Positions 41,600 to 50,434 of a DNA stretch of 64,000 nt are shown here, one piece after another. Under the pieces are notes generated by a model. It did no database searches, was not told the DNA's origin, and saw only the letters and a program-made list of their open reading frames with translations. How positions within the stretch are numbered: the stretch's first letter is position 1; each line of letters opens with the position of its first letter. Position numbers and translations under genes: made by a program. The DNA comes from an uncultured Lachnospiraceae bacterium (lineage in GTDB: Bacteria; Bacillota; Clostridia; Lachnospirales; Lachnospiraceae), in contig CAJUGG010000032.1 in the NCBI GenBank assembly GCA_910585995.1, forward strand, positions 1 to 64,000, in the 5' to 3' direction.

Positions 41600-41654
41600 A
41601 AAGCCGCAGCACAAGCACACACCTGTCCTGGAAGTGTGCTTGTGCTGCGGCTTT
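41600..41654. terminator. Perfect 21-bp inverted repeat between tadA and the operon promoter
   Basis: Arms 41600-41620 and 41634-41654 are exact complements (AAAGCCGCAGC... / ...GCTGCGGCTTT), with a 13-nt loop. It lies 19 nt after the tRNA deaminase stop and would end or stabilise that transcript. Only TTT follows on the minus strand, so intrinsic termination is plausible but not certain. The promoter of the next operon begins immediately beyond it. Confidence 0.75.
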
Positions 41655-41673
41655 GGATCATAGAGTATGAATT

Positions 41674-42144
41674 CTATTGCTTTCGGCTTTTCCGCAGTTC
41701 TTTAAAAAAATCTTTTAACATCTGTGAGCACTCTTTTTCTAAGATTCCCTCCTTAAGCTCCACCTGATGATTAAATTCTGGTATCTGAAGCAAGTTTAAA
41801 ATGGACCCTGCACAACCTGCCTTGGGATTGCGGCTTCCGATTACTACTCTTGGAATCCTCGCCTGCACAATGGCTCCCGCACACATCTGGCATGGCTCTA
41901 ACGTAATATACATGGTACATTCTTCTAACCGCCAGTCCCCCACTGCCCGGCTGGCTTTTCGAATCGCTAAAAGTTCTGCATGTGCCAATGTGTTTTTATC
42001 CGTGTTTCGGCGGTTATAGCCTCTGGCGATGATCTTATCGTCTTTTACGATAACGCATCCGATAGGCACTTCCTGAAGCTTCCATGCTTTTTTGGCCTGC
42101 CGGATGGCTTCTTTCATATACTTCTCGTCCTCTGTCAGATACAT
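41674..42144 (-). CDS. tadA: tRNA-specific adenosine deaminase
   Basis: A 156-residue zinc deaminase that converts A34 to inosine in tRNA-Arg(ACG). The catalytic motifs are AHAELLAI (His/Glu) and LEPCQMCAGAI (two zinc Cys). The ATG at 42144 lies 8 nt after AGAGGAG. The first 110 nt overlap the end of the DUF6128-like gene in another frame. Confidence 0.95.
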   Translation of the reverse strand: MYLTEDEKYMKEAIRQAKKAWKLQEVPIGCVIVKDDKIIARGYNRRNTDKNTLAHAELLAIRKASRAVGDWRLEECTMYITLEPCQMCAGAIVQARIPRVVIGSRNPKAGCAGSILNLLQIPEFNHQVELKEGILEKECSQMLKDFFKELRKSRKQ

Positions 42145-42598
42145 CTTGTGTACTCCTCTCGCAATTTCCAAACCATGCACAGCGGATACATTTTTCACCA
42201 CCTCTGGGGTAGATCAGCAGCTTTCTTGCACCGATCCAGGCATCCTCCCACTCTGCCACACAGTCCTGATCCTCTGACAAGGTCAGCCAGATCCCCTTGG
42301 TATCGGAGAGAGAGATCCCCTTTCCCTGAATATTCAGAGCATCGATCATCCCCTGCCATCCCATCGCCTGCGCCTGTTCTTCTAATTCTCCCAGATAGAT
42401 CCCTACCATCTGATCCTGACGCTGAAAATAGATATAGATCTTTCCGGCTTTTCCCCTAAGGCTTTGAACTTTTTTCAGATGCACTTCTAGTCTGCATTGG
42501 TGCTTTCTTAACTCTAACTTTACAAATCCCAAGCTTTGCCGCTCATTGTGATCCGGATAGGTATAGAGATATGCAATCTGGCGCCTGTATTCTTCCAT
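42035..42598 (-). CDS. DUF6128-like protein of unknown function
   Basis: A 187-residue protein. The N-terminal 120 residues look like a conserved clostridial family (RRQIAYLYTYPDHNERQ, GKIYIYFQRQDQM), which from memory is DUF6128. A CIRCAWFGNC cluster near residue 140 could bind zinc. The last 35 or so residues are read in the region that also encodes the start of tadA. They are highly charged and may be a run-on after loss of an earlier stop. The ribosome site (AAAGAGAG) before ATG 42598 is weak. Function unknown. Confidence 0.7.
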   Translation of the reverse strand: MEEYRRQIAYLYTYPDHNERQSLGFVKLELRKHQCRLEVHLKKVQSLRGKAGKIYIYFQRQDQMVGIYLGELEEQAQAMGWQGMIDALNIQGKGISLSDTKGIWLTLSEDQDCVAEWEDAWIGARKLLIYPRGGEKCIRCAWFGNCERSTQDVSDRGREVYERSHPAGQKSMEASGSAYRMRYRKRR

Positions 42599-42665
42599 GA
42601 ACACTCTCTTTCGCCTTTTAGGGATATTCTATGCTCGTCTAGATACAGTTATGCCAAGAAGCACA

Positions 42666-43538
42666 TCACTTTAGTACCCGATTGGTAAACTCTGCAAACT
42701 GTGCAAGCGTCATGGCCTCTCCCCGTATAGAAGGAGACAGTCCCATCTCCTCTAAGACCTTCACCGTCTGCTCCTTGCTGATCCCAAGCTCTGCTGCATG
42801 GCTGATTCCATTTTGCAGGGTCTTTCTGCGCTGATTAAAAGAAGCCCGGATAATGGCGAACATCAGTTTCTCATCTTTTACTTTTACCGGCGGGCTTTCA
42901 TGCGTGGTCAAGCGGATCACAGCAGAACCCACCTTGGGCCTTGGCAGAAAACAATTCGCAGGCACATTGGCTACAATATAAGGACTTGCATAATACTGAA
43001 CTGCCAGGGAGAGTGCGCCATAGTCTTTGGTTCCCGGCCCCACCTGCATCCGGTCCGCCACTTCTTTTTGCACCATCACCGTAATACTCTGAACGGGCAC
43101 ATGTTTTTCCAAAAGTCCCATAATAATCGGCGTCGTAATATAATAGGGAAGATTCGCCACGACCTTAACCGGTCTGCCCTCATTCCTCTTCTGGGTAAGC
43201 GCTTCCAGATCCACCTTCATCACATCGTCATGAATAATGGTCACATTGTCATAGCCGCTTAATGTATCTTCTAGTATCGGAATCAGCGCCTTGTCGATCT
43301 CTATCGCTGCCACGCCTCTTGCCGCTGCTGCCAGATGCTGTGTCATGGTTCCGATCCCTGGGCCGATCTCCACCACATAGTCTTCTTTGGTGATCTCTGC
43401 CGCCCGGATGATCTTGTCTAGCACATGAGGATCAATCAAAAAATTCTGTCCAAACTTTTTTTGAAATACAAACTTATACTGATTTAAGACTGCAATCGTC
43501 TCCTGGGGACTCCCAAGATAAGGTCTTGGTGCTGTCAT
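42666..43538 (-). CDS. rsmA: 16S rRNA dimethyladenosine methyltransferase RsmA/KsgA
   Basis: A 290-residue methyltransferase that dimethylates two adjacent adenines near the 3' end of 16S rRNA during 30S maturation. Motifs are KKFGQNFLIDP, VVEIGPGIGTMT (SAM motif I) and the catalytic NLPYYITTPII. The ATG at 43538 overlaps the tatD stop by 4 nt (ATGA), with AGGAGG inside tatD. The tatD-rsmA neighbourhood is common in Firmicutes. Confidence 0.96.
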   Translation of the reverse strand: MTAPRPYLGSPQETIAVLNQYKFVFQKKFGQNFLIDPHVLDKIIRAAEITKEDYVVEIGPGIGTMTQHLAAAARGVAAIEIDKALIPILEDTLSGYDNVTIIHDDVMKVDLEALTQKRNEGRPVKVVANLPYYITTPIIMGLLEKHVPVQSITVMVQKEVADRMQVGPGTKDYGALSLAVQYYASPYIVANVPANCFLPRPKVGSAVIRLTTHESPPVKVKDEKLMFAIIRASFNQRRKTLQNGISHAAELGISKEQTVKVLEEMGLSPSIRGEAMTLAQFAEFTNRVLK

Positions 43539-44317
43539 ATGGCCGCCTCCTGTCCGATCGCATAGAAAGATCTGGCATTTTCCAATGTGATCCGGATCAC
43601 TTCCTCTGTTGTACATGCTTTTAATGCAGCGATAGCCTCTGCCACATATGACAGATTGCGGGAATCATTTCGTTTTCCCCGGTAAGGAACCGGTGCTAAG
43701 TAGGGAGAATCCGTCTCCAGCAAAAGCCTCTCCAATGGGATCTGCTGTACCACTTCTTTTAGTTTTTTAGCATTTGGAAAAGTAATCACCCCGCCAATGC
43801 CCAGATAGTACCCCATCTTGACATACTCTCTTGCCATCTCCAAAGAGTAAGAATAGCAATGTATGACGGCCTTAGTCTGTGCGCTGTATTCCTGTCGTAA
43901 GATCTCCATGGTATCGGCGGCCGCCTCCCGGCTGTGGACAATCACCGGAAGTCCTAACTCTTTTGCGAGGCGCAGTTGGCGGACAAACCATTTTTTCTGC
44001 AGGTCATGATGCTCTTTATCCCAATAATAGTCCAGTCCAATCTCTCCCACTGCCACGATCTTCTCCCGGATGCACTGTTGTCTAAGCCAGGAAAAGCGCT
44101 CCTCATTCAGCTCTCCCACCTCAGTCGGGTGAACTCCTGCTGCACCATAAATAAAAGGATACTCCTCTGTCAGCCGAATGGTCTTCTCTGTCCCCTTAAG
44201 GCTTGCTCCCACATTCACCACGATACCGATCCCGTTCTCTTTAAAAGACGCCAGCACTTCTTCTCTGTCACTGTCAAAAGCCTGGTCGTCATAATGCGCA
44301 TGACTGTCAAATATCAT
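43535..44317 (-). CDS. tatD: TatD-family metal-dependent hydrolase
   Basis: A 260-residue TIM-barrel hydrolase (DNase-like) with metal ligands in FDSHAHYDD, VGEIGLDYYW, VIVHSREAAADT, IHCYSYS and LLETDSPYLAP. TatD proteins cleave DNA 3' to 5' and take part in DNA quality control. The ATG at 44317 follows AGGAG at 7 nt. It is coupled to rsmA downstream. Confidence 0.95.
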   Translation of the reverse strand: MIFDSHAHYDDQAFDSDREEVLASFKENGIGIVVNVGASLKGTEKTIRLTEEYPFIYGAAGVHPTEVGELNEERFSWLRQQCIREKIVAVGEIGLDYYWDKEHHDLQKKWFVRQLRLAKELGLPVIVHSREAAADTMEILRQEYSAQTKAVIHCYSYSLEMAREYVKMGYYLGIGGVITFPNAKKLKEVVQQIPLERLLLETDSPYLAPVPYRGKRNDSRNLSYVAEAIAALKACTTEEVIRITLENARSFYAIGQEAAI

Positions 44318-44383
44318 ACAAACACTCCTGATTTTTTTGATAGATAACAGTATAGCGGTTTTTAGACGGCAATGCAAGCCTGT

Positions 44384-45448
44384 CTACAGTTGAACCTCAT
44401 ATTCTACACTGGCAAATACAATATGCACACCATCTTTTAGCGGACACGGCTCATAGGGATTTAACTGTACTTGATCGACCCAGGTTCCATTGGTGGAGTT
44501 GAGGTCTTCCAGATAATACAGCGCATTATAAAAAGACAGTCTGGCATGAATCCGACTAATTGTGGACACTGGTATACATCCATCCACACTTTCTTTTTTC
44601 TTACCAATTAAAAAAGTCTCTTCCTTAATCTGAAAATCCGGATAATCAATATGCAGGCTGCGCAGATACAAGCCCTCTCTTTTTTCTCTTTGCAGACAGG
44701 CAGTCTCATGTACTTGTTCCTGCGTCTTTAATACGGCAGCCGATGAACCATCCAGTTGTGCAGCTTCTGCCACATAATCCTGAAACCTGTCTTTGGGAGA
44801 TTTTTTCTTAAAGAAATTAATCCAGCTTCCTGTCTTCTCCAGGACTTCTTCCTGTACAGCCGAAGGAGAGACTAGCTGTGGCTGTGGCCCAGGTTCTGGT
44901 GCCTTGATCTTTGGTTCTGCATGTTTATGCAAGATCTCTAACAGGCTGAAATTAGGCTCTAGAGCATTCTGATACAGTTCATAGCCAAATTCTATCCCTT
45001 TTGCATCCCCTTTGTCCAACTTTCCCAGCAGATATTCCGCTAAATCCAAAAAGGATTCCCGAATCTCTTTTTGATAGTCAGGATAATAACATAGATACAA
45101 TTTTTCCGACTTGGTATTCAGATACATAGATTCTGGACTTAAGATCAAATGATCTGGATTCAGCAGATATTCTTTGGCCGCTTCTATTATACGCAAAAGC
45201 TCCCGCAGCAGCCCTTTTAACTGTTCACAGTCCAGTTTTCTGCGTTCATACAAAAGCTCCATACTTTGACGCCCGGTAATCTCATAATAATATTCCATCA
45301 CTCCTTCATGTTCCTGACTGACACAGGGAAGCAGTCCATAGATCCGATTTTCTGTGATCATCCGTATCTCATATGGTTCTGTCTTAGTGCTTTGATCTGT
45401 CAAGATCATATAGTTGCTGTTTAAATCCCTTTTATATCGTATCTCCAT
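44384..45448 (-). CDS. FHA-domain protein of the Tad locus (DUF6382-FHA)
   Basis: A 354-residue cytosolic protein. The N-terminal ~180 residues resemble the DUF6382 domain found at clostridial Tad loci (inferred). A proline-rich linker (about 185-200) and a C-terminal FHA domain (about 275-354) follow, with STISRIHARLSF and LEDLNSTNGTWV. FHA domains bind phosphothreonine peptides, so it may connect a Ser/Thr kinase to pilus assembly. It is the last gene of the Tad run; its start overlaps the TadE-like gene by 17 nt. Confidence 0.87.
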   Translation of the reverse strand: MEIRYKRDLNSNYMILTDQSTKTEPYEIRMITENRIYGLLPCVSQEHEGVMEYYYEITGRQSMELLYERRKLDCEQLKGLLRELLRIIEAAKEYLLNPDHLILSPESMYLNTKSEKLYLCYYPDYQKEIRESFLDLAEYLLGKLDKGDAKGIEFGYELYQNALEPNFSLLEILHKHAEPKIKAPEPGPQPQLVSPSAVQEEVLEKTGSWINFFKKKSPKDRFQDYVAEAAQLDGSSAAVLKTQEQVHETACLQREKREGLYLRSLHIDYPDFQIKEETFLIGKKKESVDGCIPVSTISRIHARLSFYNALYYLEDLNSTNGTWVDQVQLNPYEPCPLKDGVHIVFASVEYEVQL

Positions 45449-45848
45449 CTTTATCCTCCATCCATCTGCACCTGCGGATTGTCTTACATGGCTGTATCCG
45501 GTAAAATTCCCGCTCTACCAGGACATCCTCTACCGGCAAAAAACTACCTTTTCCGGATATCTGAATCTTCAGACGTACAGGGTTCAACTCTATGGATACC
45601 TCCTCTTCCTGTACCCATAAAAGACGCTCAGAAAGTTTTTGGCGCAGATCTTGTTCCACATTTTCTTTTCTCTGTTTGTCTGTAGCACCGTCTGGATAAA
45701 GTCCTTTCACTGCAGATTCCACTGCTGTCTGTGTGCAGACTGCGTAGTCATGTGCATAGAACGAAAAAAACACCAGATATACAAGCAAGATATTGATTCC
45801 TGGAATCAGCATTGCTGCTTCGAGTACATATCTCCCCTTTTTCTTCAT
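45432..45848 (-). CDS. TadE-like pseudopilin (small)
   Basis: A 138-residue protein beginning MKKKGRYVLEAAMLIPG, followed by a hydrophobic segment (NILLVYLVFFSFYAHD). This is a class III/TadE-type leader with the conserved Glu after the cleavage region. Minor pilins of this kind are processed by the prepilin peptidase and act in Flp pilus assembly. The ATG at 45848 overlaps the peptidase-gene stop by 4 nt and has GGGAGG at 6 nt; a longer frame upstream is antisense-free but not coding. Confidence 0.82.
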   Translation of the reverse strand: MKKKGRYVLEAAMLIPGINILLVYLVFFSFYAHDYAVCTQTAVESAVKGLYPDGATDKQRKENVEQDLRQKLSERLLWVQEEEVSIELNPVRLKIQISGKGSFLPVEDVLVEREFYRIQPCKTIRRCRWMEDKDGDTI

Positions 45849-46237
45849 ATCCATCCTCCCAGCAGATAGGCGGCTGTCAAAAAAGGAACCATTGGCAGCT
45901 CCTTTTTCTGTGTACAGATCCCATACAGGCTCAAAAAACCTATTCCCAACAGAAACAACTGTAAAAGCTCTGAACATGACAGCCACATGCCCAGCGCGAA
46001 CATAAGATATCCATCCCCATAACCAATCTTTTCCTGTGTCACAGCTCCCATAAAAAGCAGAGATAAACCCAGTCCGATCTGAGGCTGGTGCCCGGTATAC
46101 CATCCATAAACCAATCCTGTACCTCCCAGTTCCAGGATCACAGGCATAGACAGTTGATGCTCCCGAAAATCCTCCACAGACAATATGATCAAATGAAGCA
46201 GTACCCACCAAAAGTTCACTGTCCGCATCGAGAGCAC
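45845..46237 (-). CDS. Prepilin peptidase (A24 family, TadV/CpaA-like)
   Basis: A 130-residue membrane aspartic protease with four to five spans. The two catalytic aspartates are in SVEDFREH and the GxGD motif EKIGYGDGYL. It cleaves the leaders of Flp pilin and TadE-like proteins. It lacks the N-terminal methylase domain, as usual for Tad peptidases. The start is GTG 46237, because AGGAGG lies 9 nt upstream. It overlaps the end of the preceding TadE-like gene by 22 nt. Confidence 0.88.
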   Translation of the reverse strand: MLSMRTVNFWWVLLHLIILSVEDFREHQLSMPVILELGGTGLVYGWYTGHQPQIGLGLSLLFMGAVTQEKIGYGDGYLMFALGMWLSCSELLQLFLLGIGFLSLYGICTQKKELPMVPFLTAAYLLGGWI

Positions 46238-46920
46238 AACCTGCGTCCTCCTGCCTCGGAAAAGGGAACAGCCATCACCGTCCGCTTTAATCCTCTGCAG
46301 CCTGAGATACTATGGTAACTGTTCCCATAGTCTGTGATATAGACATTGCCTCCTGACCATCCTTTTTTGATACAATACTCACAAGAATGATAGATGCCTC
46401 CGGAGAGATTCCGCTCTGTCTCAATCGCCTCTGAAGAGATACTGCGGATGCTAAGTTTTAGATAAGAGCACTCCATACTTTTATGACAGACCTCTCCCTC
46501 TGGTGTAATATAGACGATCTCTTCCAGATCTCCGCTCCCAAACGTCTCCTTTGTGTATCCTGCCCATGCCCGGACTACGGCTTTTCGAAAGATTACTTTC
46601 CCTTTGAAAAACAAGCCGGAAAAAGGTGGTGTCACCAGATCCGCATCATGCAGCCTGATATAAGGATCGGCAGTCTCTGTCATGGTCACTGCCAGTATCT
46701 GGGCGCGCTCCATCAGCTTTCGGCTCTCTTTTGCCTGTATTGCAGTGAAGGCAAACAGATAGAAAAGTGCTGTGATCACACACAAGAAAAGCGGCAGCAC
46801 CAATGCAGCTTCCAAAGTAAGGCTTCCTCTGACAGAGGCACAAAGGGAAGCCCTTCTGTCATCTCGTCTGCGGAGTATCTGGAGTTGATTCATTTGCTTT
46901 TTCTGAGTGCAAAAGGGCAT
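46216..46920 (-). CDS. TadE-like protein with duplicated Cys/His motif
   Basis: A 234-residue protein with a TadE-type N terminus (RGSLTLEAALVLPLFLCVITALFYLF, cited as SLTLEAALVLPL) and one membrane span. The C-terminal part holds two copies of an H-x4-C ... C-x2-C pattern: His146/Cys151/Cys180/Cys183, and His203/Cys208/Cys229/Cys232. Both are introduced by VYIT. These may be two zinc-binding folds outside the membrane. The ATG at 46920 follows AAAGGAGG at 9 nt. Confidence 0.82.
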   Translation of the reverse strand: MPFCTQKKQMNQLQILRRRDDRRASLCASVRGSLTLEAALVLPLFLCVITALFYLFAFTAIQAKESRKLMERAQILAVTMTETADPYIRLHDADLVTPPFSGLFFKGKVIFRKAVVRAWAGYTKETFGSGDLEEIVYITPEGEVCHKSMECSYLKLSIRSISSEAIETERNLSGGIYHSCEYCIKKGWSGGNVYITDYGNSYHSISGCRGLKRTVMAVPFSEAGGRRLCSRCGQ

Positions 46921-46945
46921 CCCTTTGTGCCTCCTTTCGCTGTTG

Positions 46946-48379
46946 TTATTCATATCCATAAGTCCGCTCTAAGTACAGATCCTGCATCCAGACCTGTGCT
47001 GTCAGCTGTTCGATGCAGTGATCCAGATGAATCCGTTCACAACCTTCGATCTGTCTTAGTTCCCCCTCGATTACATCCAATGCCCGCATGGACAGATTCT
47101 CTGCCGGCTGGAAGGATAAAAACATCCGCAGATAAGTCTTATAAGAGACTCCCTCCTGTCTGTGCTCAGGCGTATCATACTGGTCTAACTTCTTGATCAG
47201 CTTCAGCAGGTCAGACAATGGCACCTGCCAGTCTTCTTGTCCTTTCACCACCGAGAGTTCATATCCTCCCAGAAGCTGACGGACTTCCACTAAGCTCTCG
47301 CCATAGGCCCATCCAAGCAGGATCAGATGCTTTAAGCTCTCAAAGAGCGCCGCTCCTCCCGTAAGACCTCCTAAGACCTTGGCTAACTTCTCTGCGGTCT
47401 GATACATCTCCGGATGCGCCAATAAATACAGATAATTTACCCCTTCTCTGACCAGCAGAAGCTTTTGCAACACCTGTTCCAGATTCTTTTTATCGGATGC
47501 TTCTCCAGCAATGATATACTCTAGCTGATAATCCAGATATCCTTCCTCTCTTGGCTGTCTTAGCATCTCTTCTGCCTGGGTCAGATACTCACACAGATAA
47601 CTGATAAACCATTGTTTTTGCAGCAGTTGGTCTTCTGTGCCGTCTGCACTCCCCACGCCGACCGATAGCTCTCTTTTTGAGGGCGCCCGTTCTATAGCGA
47701 TCGTCTTTTCCGAAATCGGGCAGGACTTAGGTACGCCGTGGGACAAGGTAAAACTTTTCCACAGGCCGTCAAACGAATGTGCTTCTTTTGAAAGTTCCTC
47801 TTCTTCGTCCTCATAATCAACCACCTTTCCTTCATACTTTGCACAGTCTTTTTCAAATCTCTCTGTCTGCTCTTCTGTGTCTTTTTGTAAAGCCTCTGAA
47901 AGCAGCCAGTCCTCTGCTAACGAAAACCCGGTCTTTTCTTTCATAATCTGTATAGCCTGCCGATAAAAGACAGCACCTCTTCCATCAGTAGCCCGTACAT
48001 ACTGATCCGTATTCACTCCCAAAAGCGTAAGGCCATAGATCCCATCTTTTGATGTTCCTGTAATATTCTGGTCTGTAAAATGCCACAGATGACTGCAAAG
48101 TTCTTTTGGTTGTTCGGTTCCGCTTGCAAAGGACGTATCTATGTAAAACAGGTCATACTGTGTCAGCAGATGTGGTTCGTATTCTGAAAAAAGGGAAAAT
48201 AGTCCTGCCTCCACAGACTGTTCTGCATGCTGTCTTTGAAGCTGCTTTTTCACAGACTGCAATAAGACCAGATAAAGACCTGTAAATACCAGAAAAATAA
48301 GTGCTACCCAGAGCGTGATCTGCCCGGACTTTTTCTTATATACTGCTGCTTTGCGATACAATTTTTTCAAAAATATCAT
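46946..48379 (-). CDS. DUF5702-type Tad-associated protein (TadG-like)
   Basis: A 477-residue protein with a basic N terminus, one membrane span (about 20-40, ITLWVALIFLVFTGLYLVLL in part) and a long extracytoplasmic region of helices and acidic linkers. From memory it corresponds to DUF5702, a family encoded at clostridial Tad loci in the position of TadG. Its role in pilus assembly is inferred from context. Its start codon lies inside the 3' end of the Flp pilin gene (44-nt overlap). Confidence 0.75.
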   Translation of the reverse strand: MIFLKKLYRKAAVYKKKSGQITLWVALIFLVFTGLYLVLLQSVKKQLQRQHAEQSVEAGLFSLFSEYEPHLLTQYDLFYIDTSFASGTEQPKELCSHLWHFTDQNITGTSKDGIYGLTLLGVNTDQYVRATDGRGAVFYRQAIQIMKEKTGFSLAEDWLLSEALQKDTEEQTERFEKDCAKYEGKVVDYEDEEEELSKEAHSFDGLWKSFTLSHGVPKSCPISEKTIAIERAPSKRELSVGVGSADGTEDQLLQKQWFISYLCEYLTQAEEMLRQPREEGYLDYQLEYIIAGEASDKKNLEQVLQKLLLVREGVNYLYLLAHPEMYQTAEKLAKVLGGLTGGAALFESLKHLILLGWAYGESLVEVRQLLGGYELSVVKGQEDWQVPLSDLLKLIKKLDQYDTPEHRQEGVSYKTYLRMFLSFQPAENLSMRALDVIEGELRQIEGCERIHLDHCIEQLTAQVWMQDLYLERTYGYE

Positions 48380-48506
48380 TGACTACTTCTGTAATCTGTG
48401 TCTTAAAGATAATGACTAAGCCAATCAACACAACAATAATCAATATGACTTCCACTACACCCATTCCGCTCTGGTCTTCCCAAAACTGTTTCCAAAATGC
48501 TCTCAT
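48336..48506 (-). CDS. Flp-type type IVb pilin
   Basis: A 56-codon gene. The peptide starts MRAFWKQFWEDQSGMGVVEV and continues with a hydrophobic segment (ILIIVVLIGLVIIF) and a short polar tail. A leader ending in Gly, a Glu five residues into the mature part, then a single hydrophobic helix is the Flp prepilin pattern. The likely cleavage is by the peptidase at 45845-46237. AGGAGG precedes the ATG. The C-terminal 14 codons overlap the start of the DUF5702 gene in another frame. This is the structural subunit of the pilus. Confidence 0.88.
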   Translation of the reverse strand: MRAFWKQFWEDQSGMGVVEVILIIVVLIGLVIIFKTQITEVVNDIFEKIVSQSSSI

Positions 48507-48516
48507 ATGTCTCCTC

Positions 48517-49698
48517 CTACATCTGAAATGATACGACTGCCGGATACATCACTAAAATCAATATGGTAAGAAGCATCATAAGCATCGGAAGTAACAACTT
48601 GCTCTCACATTCTTCCCCCATTCGTTTTGCCAGGGCCTTACGATCCTCAAAAGCCTCCCTTGACTCCTCTTTTAAAATCTCTGCCAGATTTTTTGTACCT
48701 TTTCTCAGGTTCTGGCTTAATAACGTACCAAGCTTTAGATAAGCCGGCATACAGCATCTCATTCCAAACCGCTCATAAGCCTGCGCTTCCGGCACTCCGC
48801 TCTGCATCTCATACAGCGTAGTGCGCATCTCTTCATATGCAGCGCGGCCTTTTACGCTCTCTTTGTCAATCATCCGTTCCCACGATTTCCTTGTACTGAT
48901 CCCTGCACTCATATAGAGGCTTAACCGGCTGACAATATCCGGATAATCCAGCCGCATACCTTTTTCGCGCTTTTTTCGTTCTTTTTCCTCTTCCTGACGT
49001 TTTCCCATAATGGTTGCCAAAAGAGACAGAAACGTCAGCATCACAATCCACAGATAGCGCCGGTCTGCGGCCTGATACCATCGTATGGATTCTCCGGCGA
49101 CCGTATCCGGCAGAGCCAAGCGCTTTTGCGGACTCTGCTGCAGTCTCTGGATCTGCCAGGACACCATGCGAAGCTTCTGCTCAAGATCTGGCTCTTCCAA
49201 CGGGCAGATACAGATCTGCTGCTCCCAGGTAAGGCTCTGCCCTGCCAGAGACAGCACCGCCTGCACCCCAAGAGGCACTGGTTCTGTAAGCCCTTCATTA
49301 TTTACTGTTCCATCCGGTTTTATATAATCCCAGGAATCCAGATACCACTGCACTGCAATCGGTGTCCCCGGATATGCAGACGGCATGGATACTTTAGTCC
49401 TGATATGTTTCAGATCCGGATTGTCTCTTAAAAACAACGCCTCCAGACCACTGGATGCTTCTGTCAGATACTCTAAAAGCGCCTCTTCCTCCCAGGGAAC
49501 CGCTTCTAATACCACAGAAAACGGATATCTTTCCCCGTCGATCTCAAGCTGAAGTTCCTGTATCTGATCACTTCCTCCGCTGTCCGGGCGCTCAAGTTCC
49601 TGCACCGTCTGATGGCTCTTGAAACTAAGTCCCCAAAAGACCATGCTTAAGATTCCTCCTGATGCTGCGATCAGTATACATCGGGTCTTATATCTCAA
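48517..49698 (-). CDS. TadC-like membrane protein (type II secretion F family)
   Basis: A 393-residue protein. An N-terminal span (about 8-24), a long extracytoplasmic insert of about 190 residues, a second span (about 217-233), a cytosolic F-domain-like region (RLSLYMSAGISTRKSWERM) and a last span at the C terminus (LLLPMLMMLLTILILVMY) are seen. It would form the inner-membrane platform together with TadB. The insert is longer than in standard TadC. The start is TTG 49698, overlapping the TadB end. Confidence 0.8.
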   Translation of the reverse strand: MRYKTRCILIAASGGILSMVFWGLSFKSHQTVQELERPDSGGSDQIQELQLEIDGERYPFSVVLEAVPWEEEALLEYLTEASSGLEALFLRDNPDLKHIRTKVSMPSAYPGTPIAVQWYLDSWDYIKPDGTVNNEGLTEPVPLGVQAVLSLAGQSLTWEQQICICPLEEPDLEQKLRMVSWQIQRLQQSPQKRLALPDTVAGESIRWYQAADRRYLWIVMLTFLSLLATIMGKRQEEEKERKKREKGMRLDYPDIVSRLSLYMSAGISTRKSWERMIDKESVKGRAAYEEMRTTLYEMQSGVPEAQAYERFGMRCCMPAYLKLGTLLSQNLRKGTKNLAEILKEESREAFEDRKALAKRMGEECESKLLLPMLMMLLTILILVMYPAVVSFQM

Positions 49699-50434
49699 AC
49701 TTCACCATCCTCTTTCCGATCAGATACGCAGACAGATAGATCAGCAGGCAGATGGTCGCTACACAGACACCTGCCACATTATGATAAAGCCCCTCTAAAA
49801 ATTCCCCAGAGCCAAGCCGCAGATAGAGAAGGACTGCTAAAGGCATCACAGTCATAATCCTCTGTTCATATACCTTCGATGCCAGCATCGTCGTGATCTC
49901 TCTTCTCGTATCCATAATCTCTGCCATCTGTGCTGCTGTATTGCGTATGATCTCATTGAGACTTCCTCCGCTGACTCTCGCTGTACAGAACACTTCCACA
50001 AAGCTTTGAACCTCCTCAAAAGGATATTGTCGTGCAAATGCCTCCAAAAGAGCTTCCGGTCTTTGATTATTCTCTGCTTTAGCCAACATATTTTTTAGTT
50101 CCTCTAACATGATGCCTCCTTTGGGAAACATCAGGCACAGCTCTTTATAAGACTGACCCATGGCATTTTCCACCGAATATCCGGCAGACAGAGAGGACGC
50201 CAATAAAAGTATCCATTCCCGGAACATCTTTTTAAAGTGCTCCTCTTCCTTTTGCGCCCGGACAGCCGCCCGCTCTCTGTGCCACAGCCAGAGAAAAGGC
50301 ATCAAAGGCAACACTGCATACAGTGAATCATAAAACAGCCAGGAGCATATCAAGATCAAAAGAACTCCCTGTACCAGGTCCCACACCCATACAGGTCTAA
50401 AATTCCAGGATTCCTGCACGTTTAAATTTTTCAA
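49688..50434 (-). CDS. TadB-like membrane platform protein
   Basis: A 248-residue type II secretion F-domain protein. Two spans near the N terminus (about 20-50), the F domain (ILLLASSLSAGYSVENAM, TARVSGGSLNEIIRNTA) and two C-terminal spans are present. With TadC it links the ATPase to pilin extrusion. The gene begins inside the ATPase gene. TTG 50434 is the first possible start after an in-frame stop; GTG 50419 is an alternative. Confidence 0.85.
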   Translation of the reverse strand: MKNLNVQESWNFRPVWVWDLVQGVLLILICSWLFYDSLYAVLPLMPFLWLWHRERAAVRAQKEEEHFKKMFREWILLLASSLSAGYSVENAMGQSYKELCLMFPKGGIMLEELKNMLAKAENNQRPEALLEAFARQYPFEEVQSFVEVFCTARVSGGSLNEIIRNTAAQMAEIMDTRREITTMLASKVYEQRIMTVMPLAVLLYLRLGSGEFLEGLYHNVAGVCVATICLLIYLSAYLIGKRMVKFEI

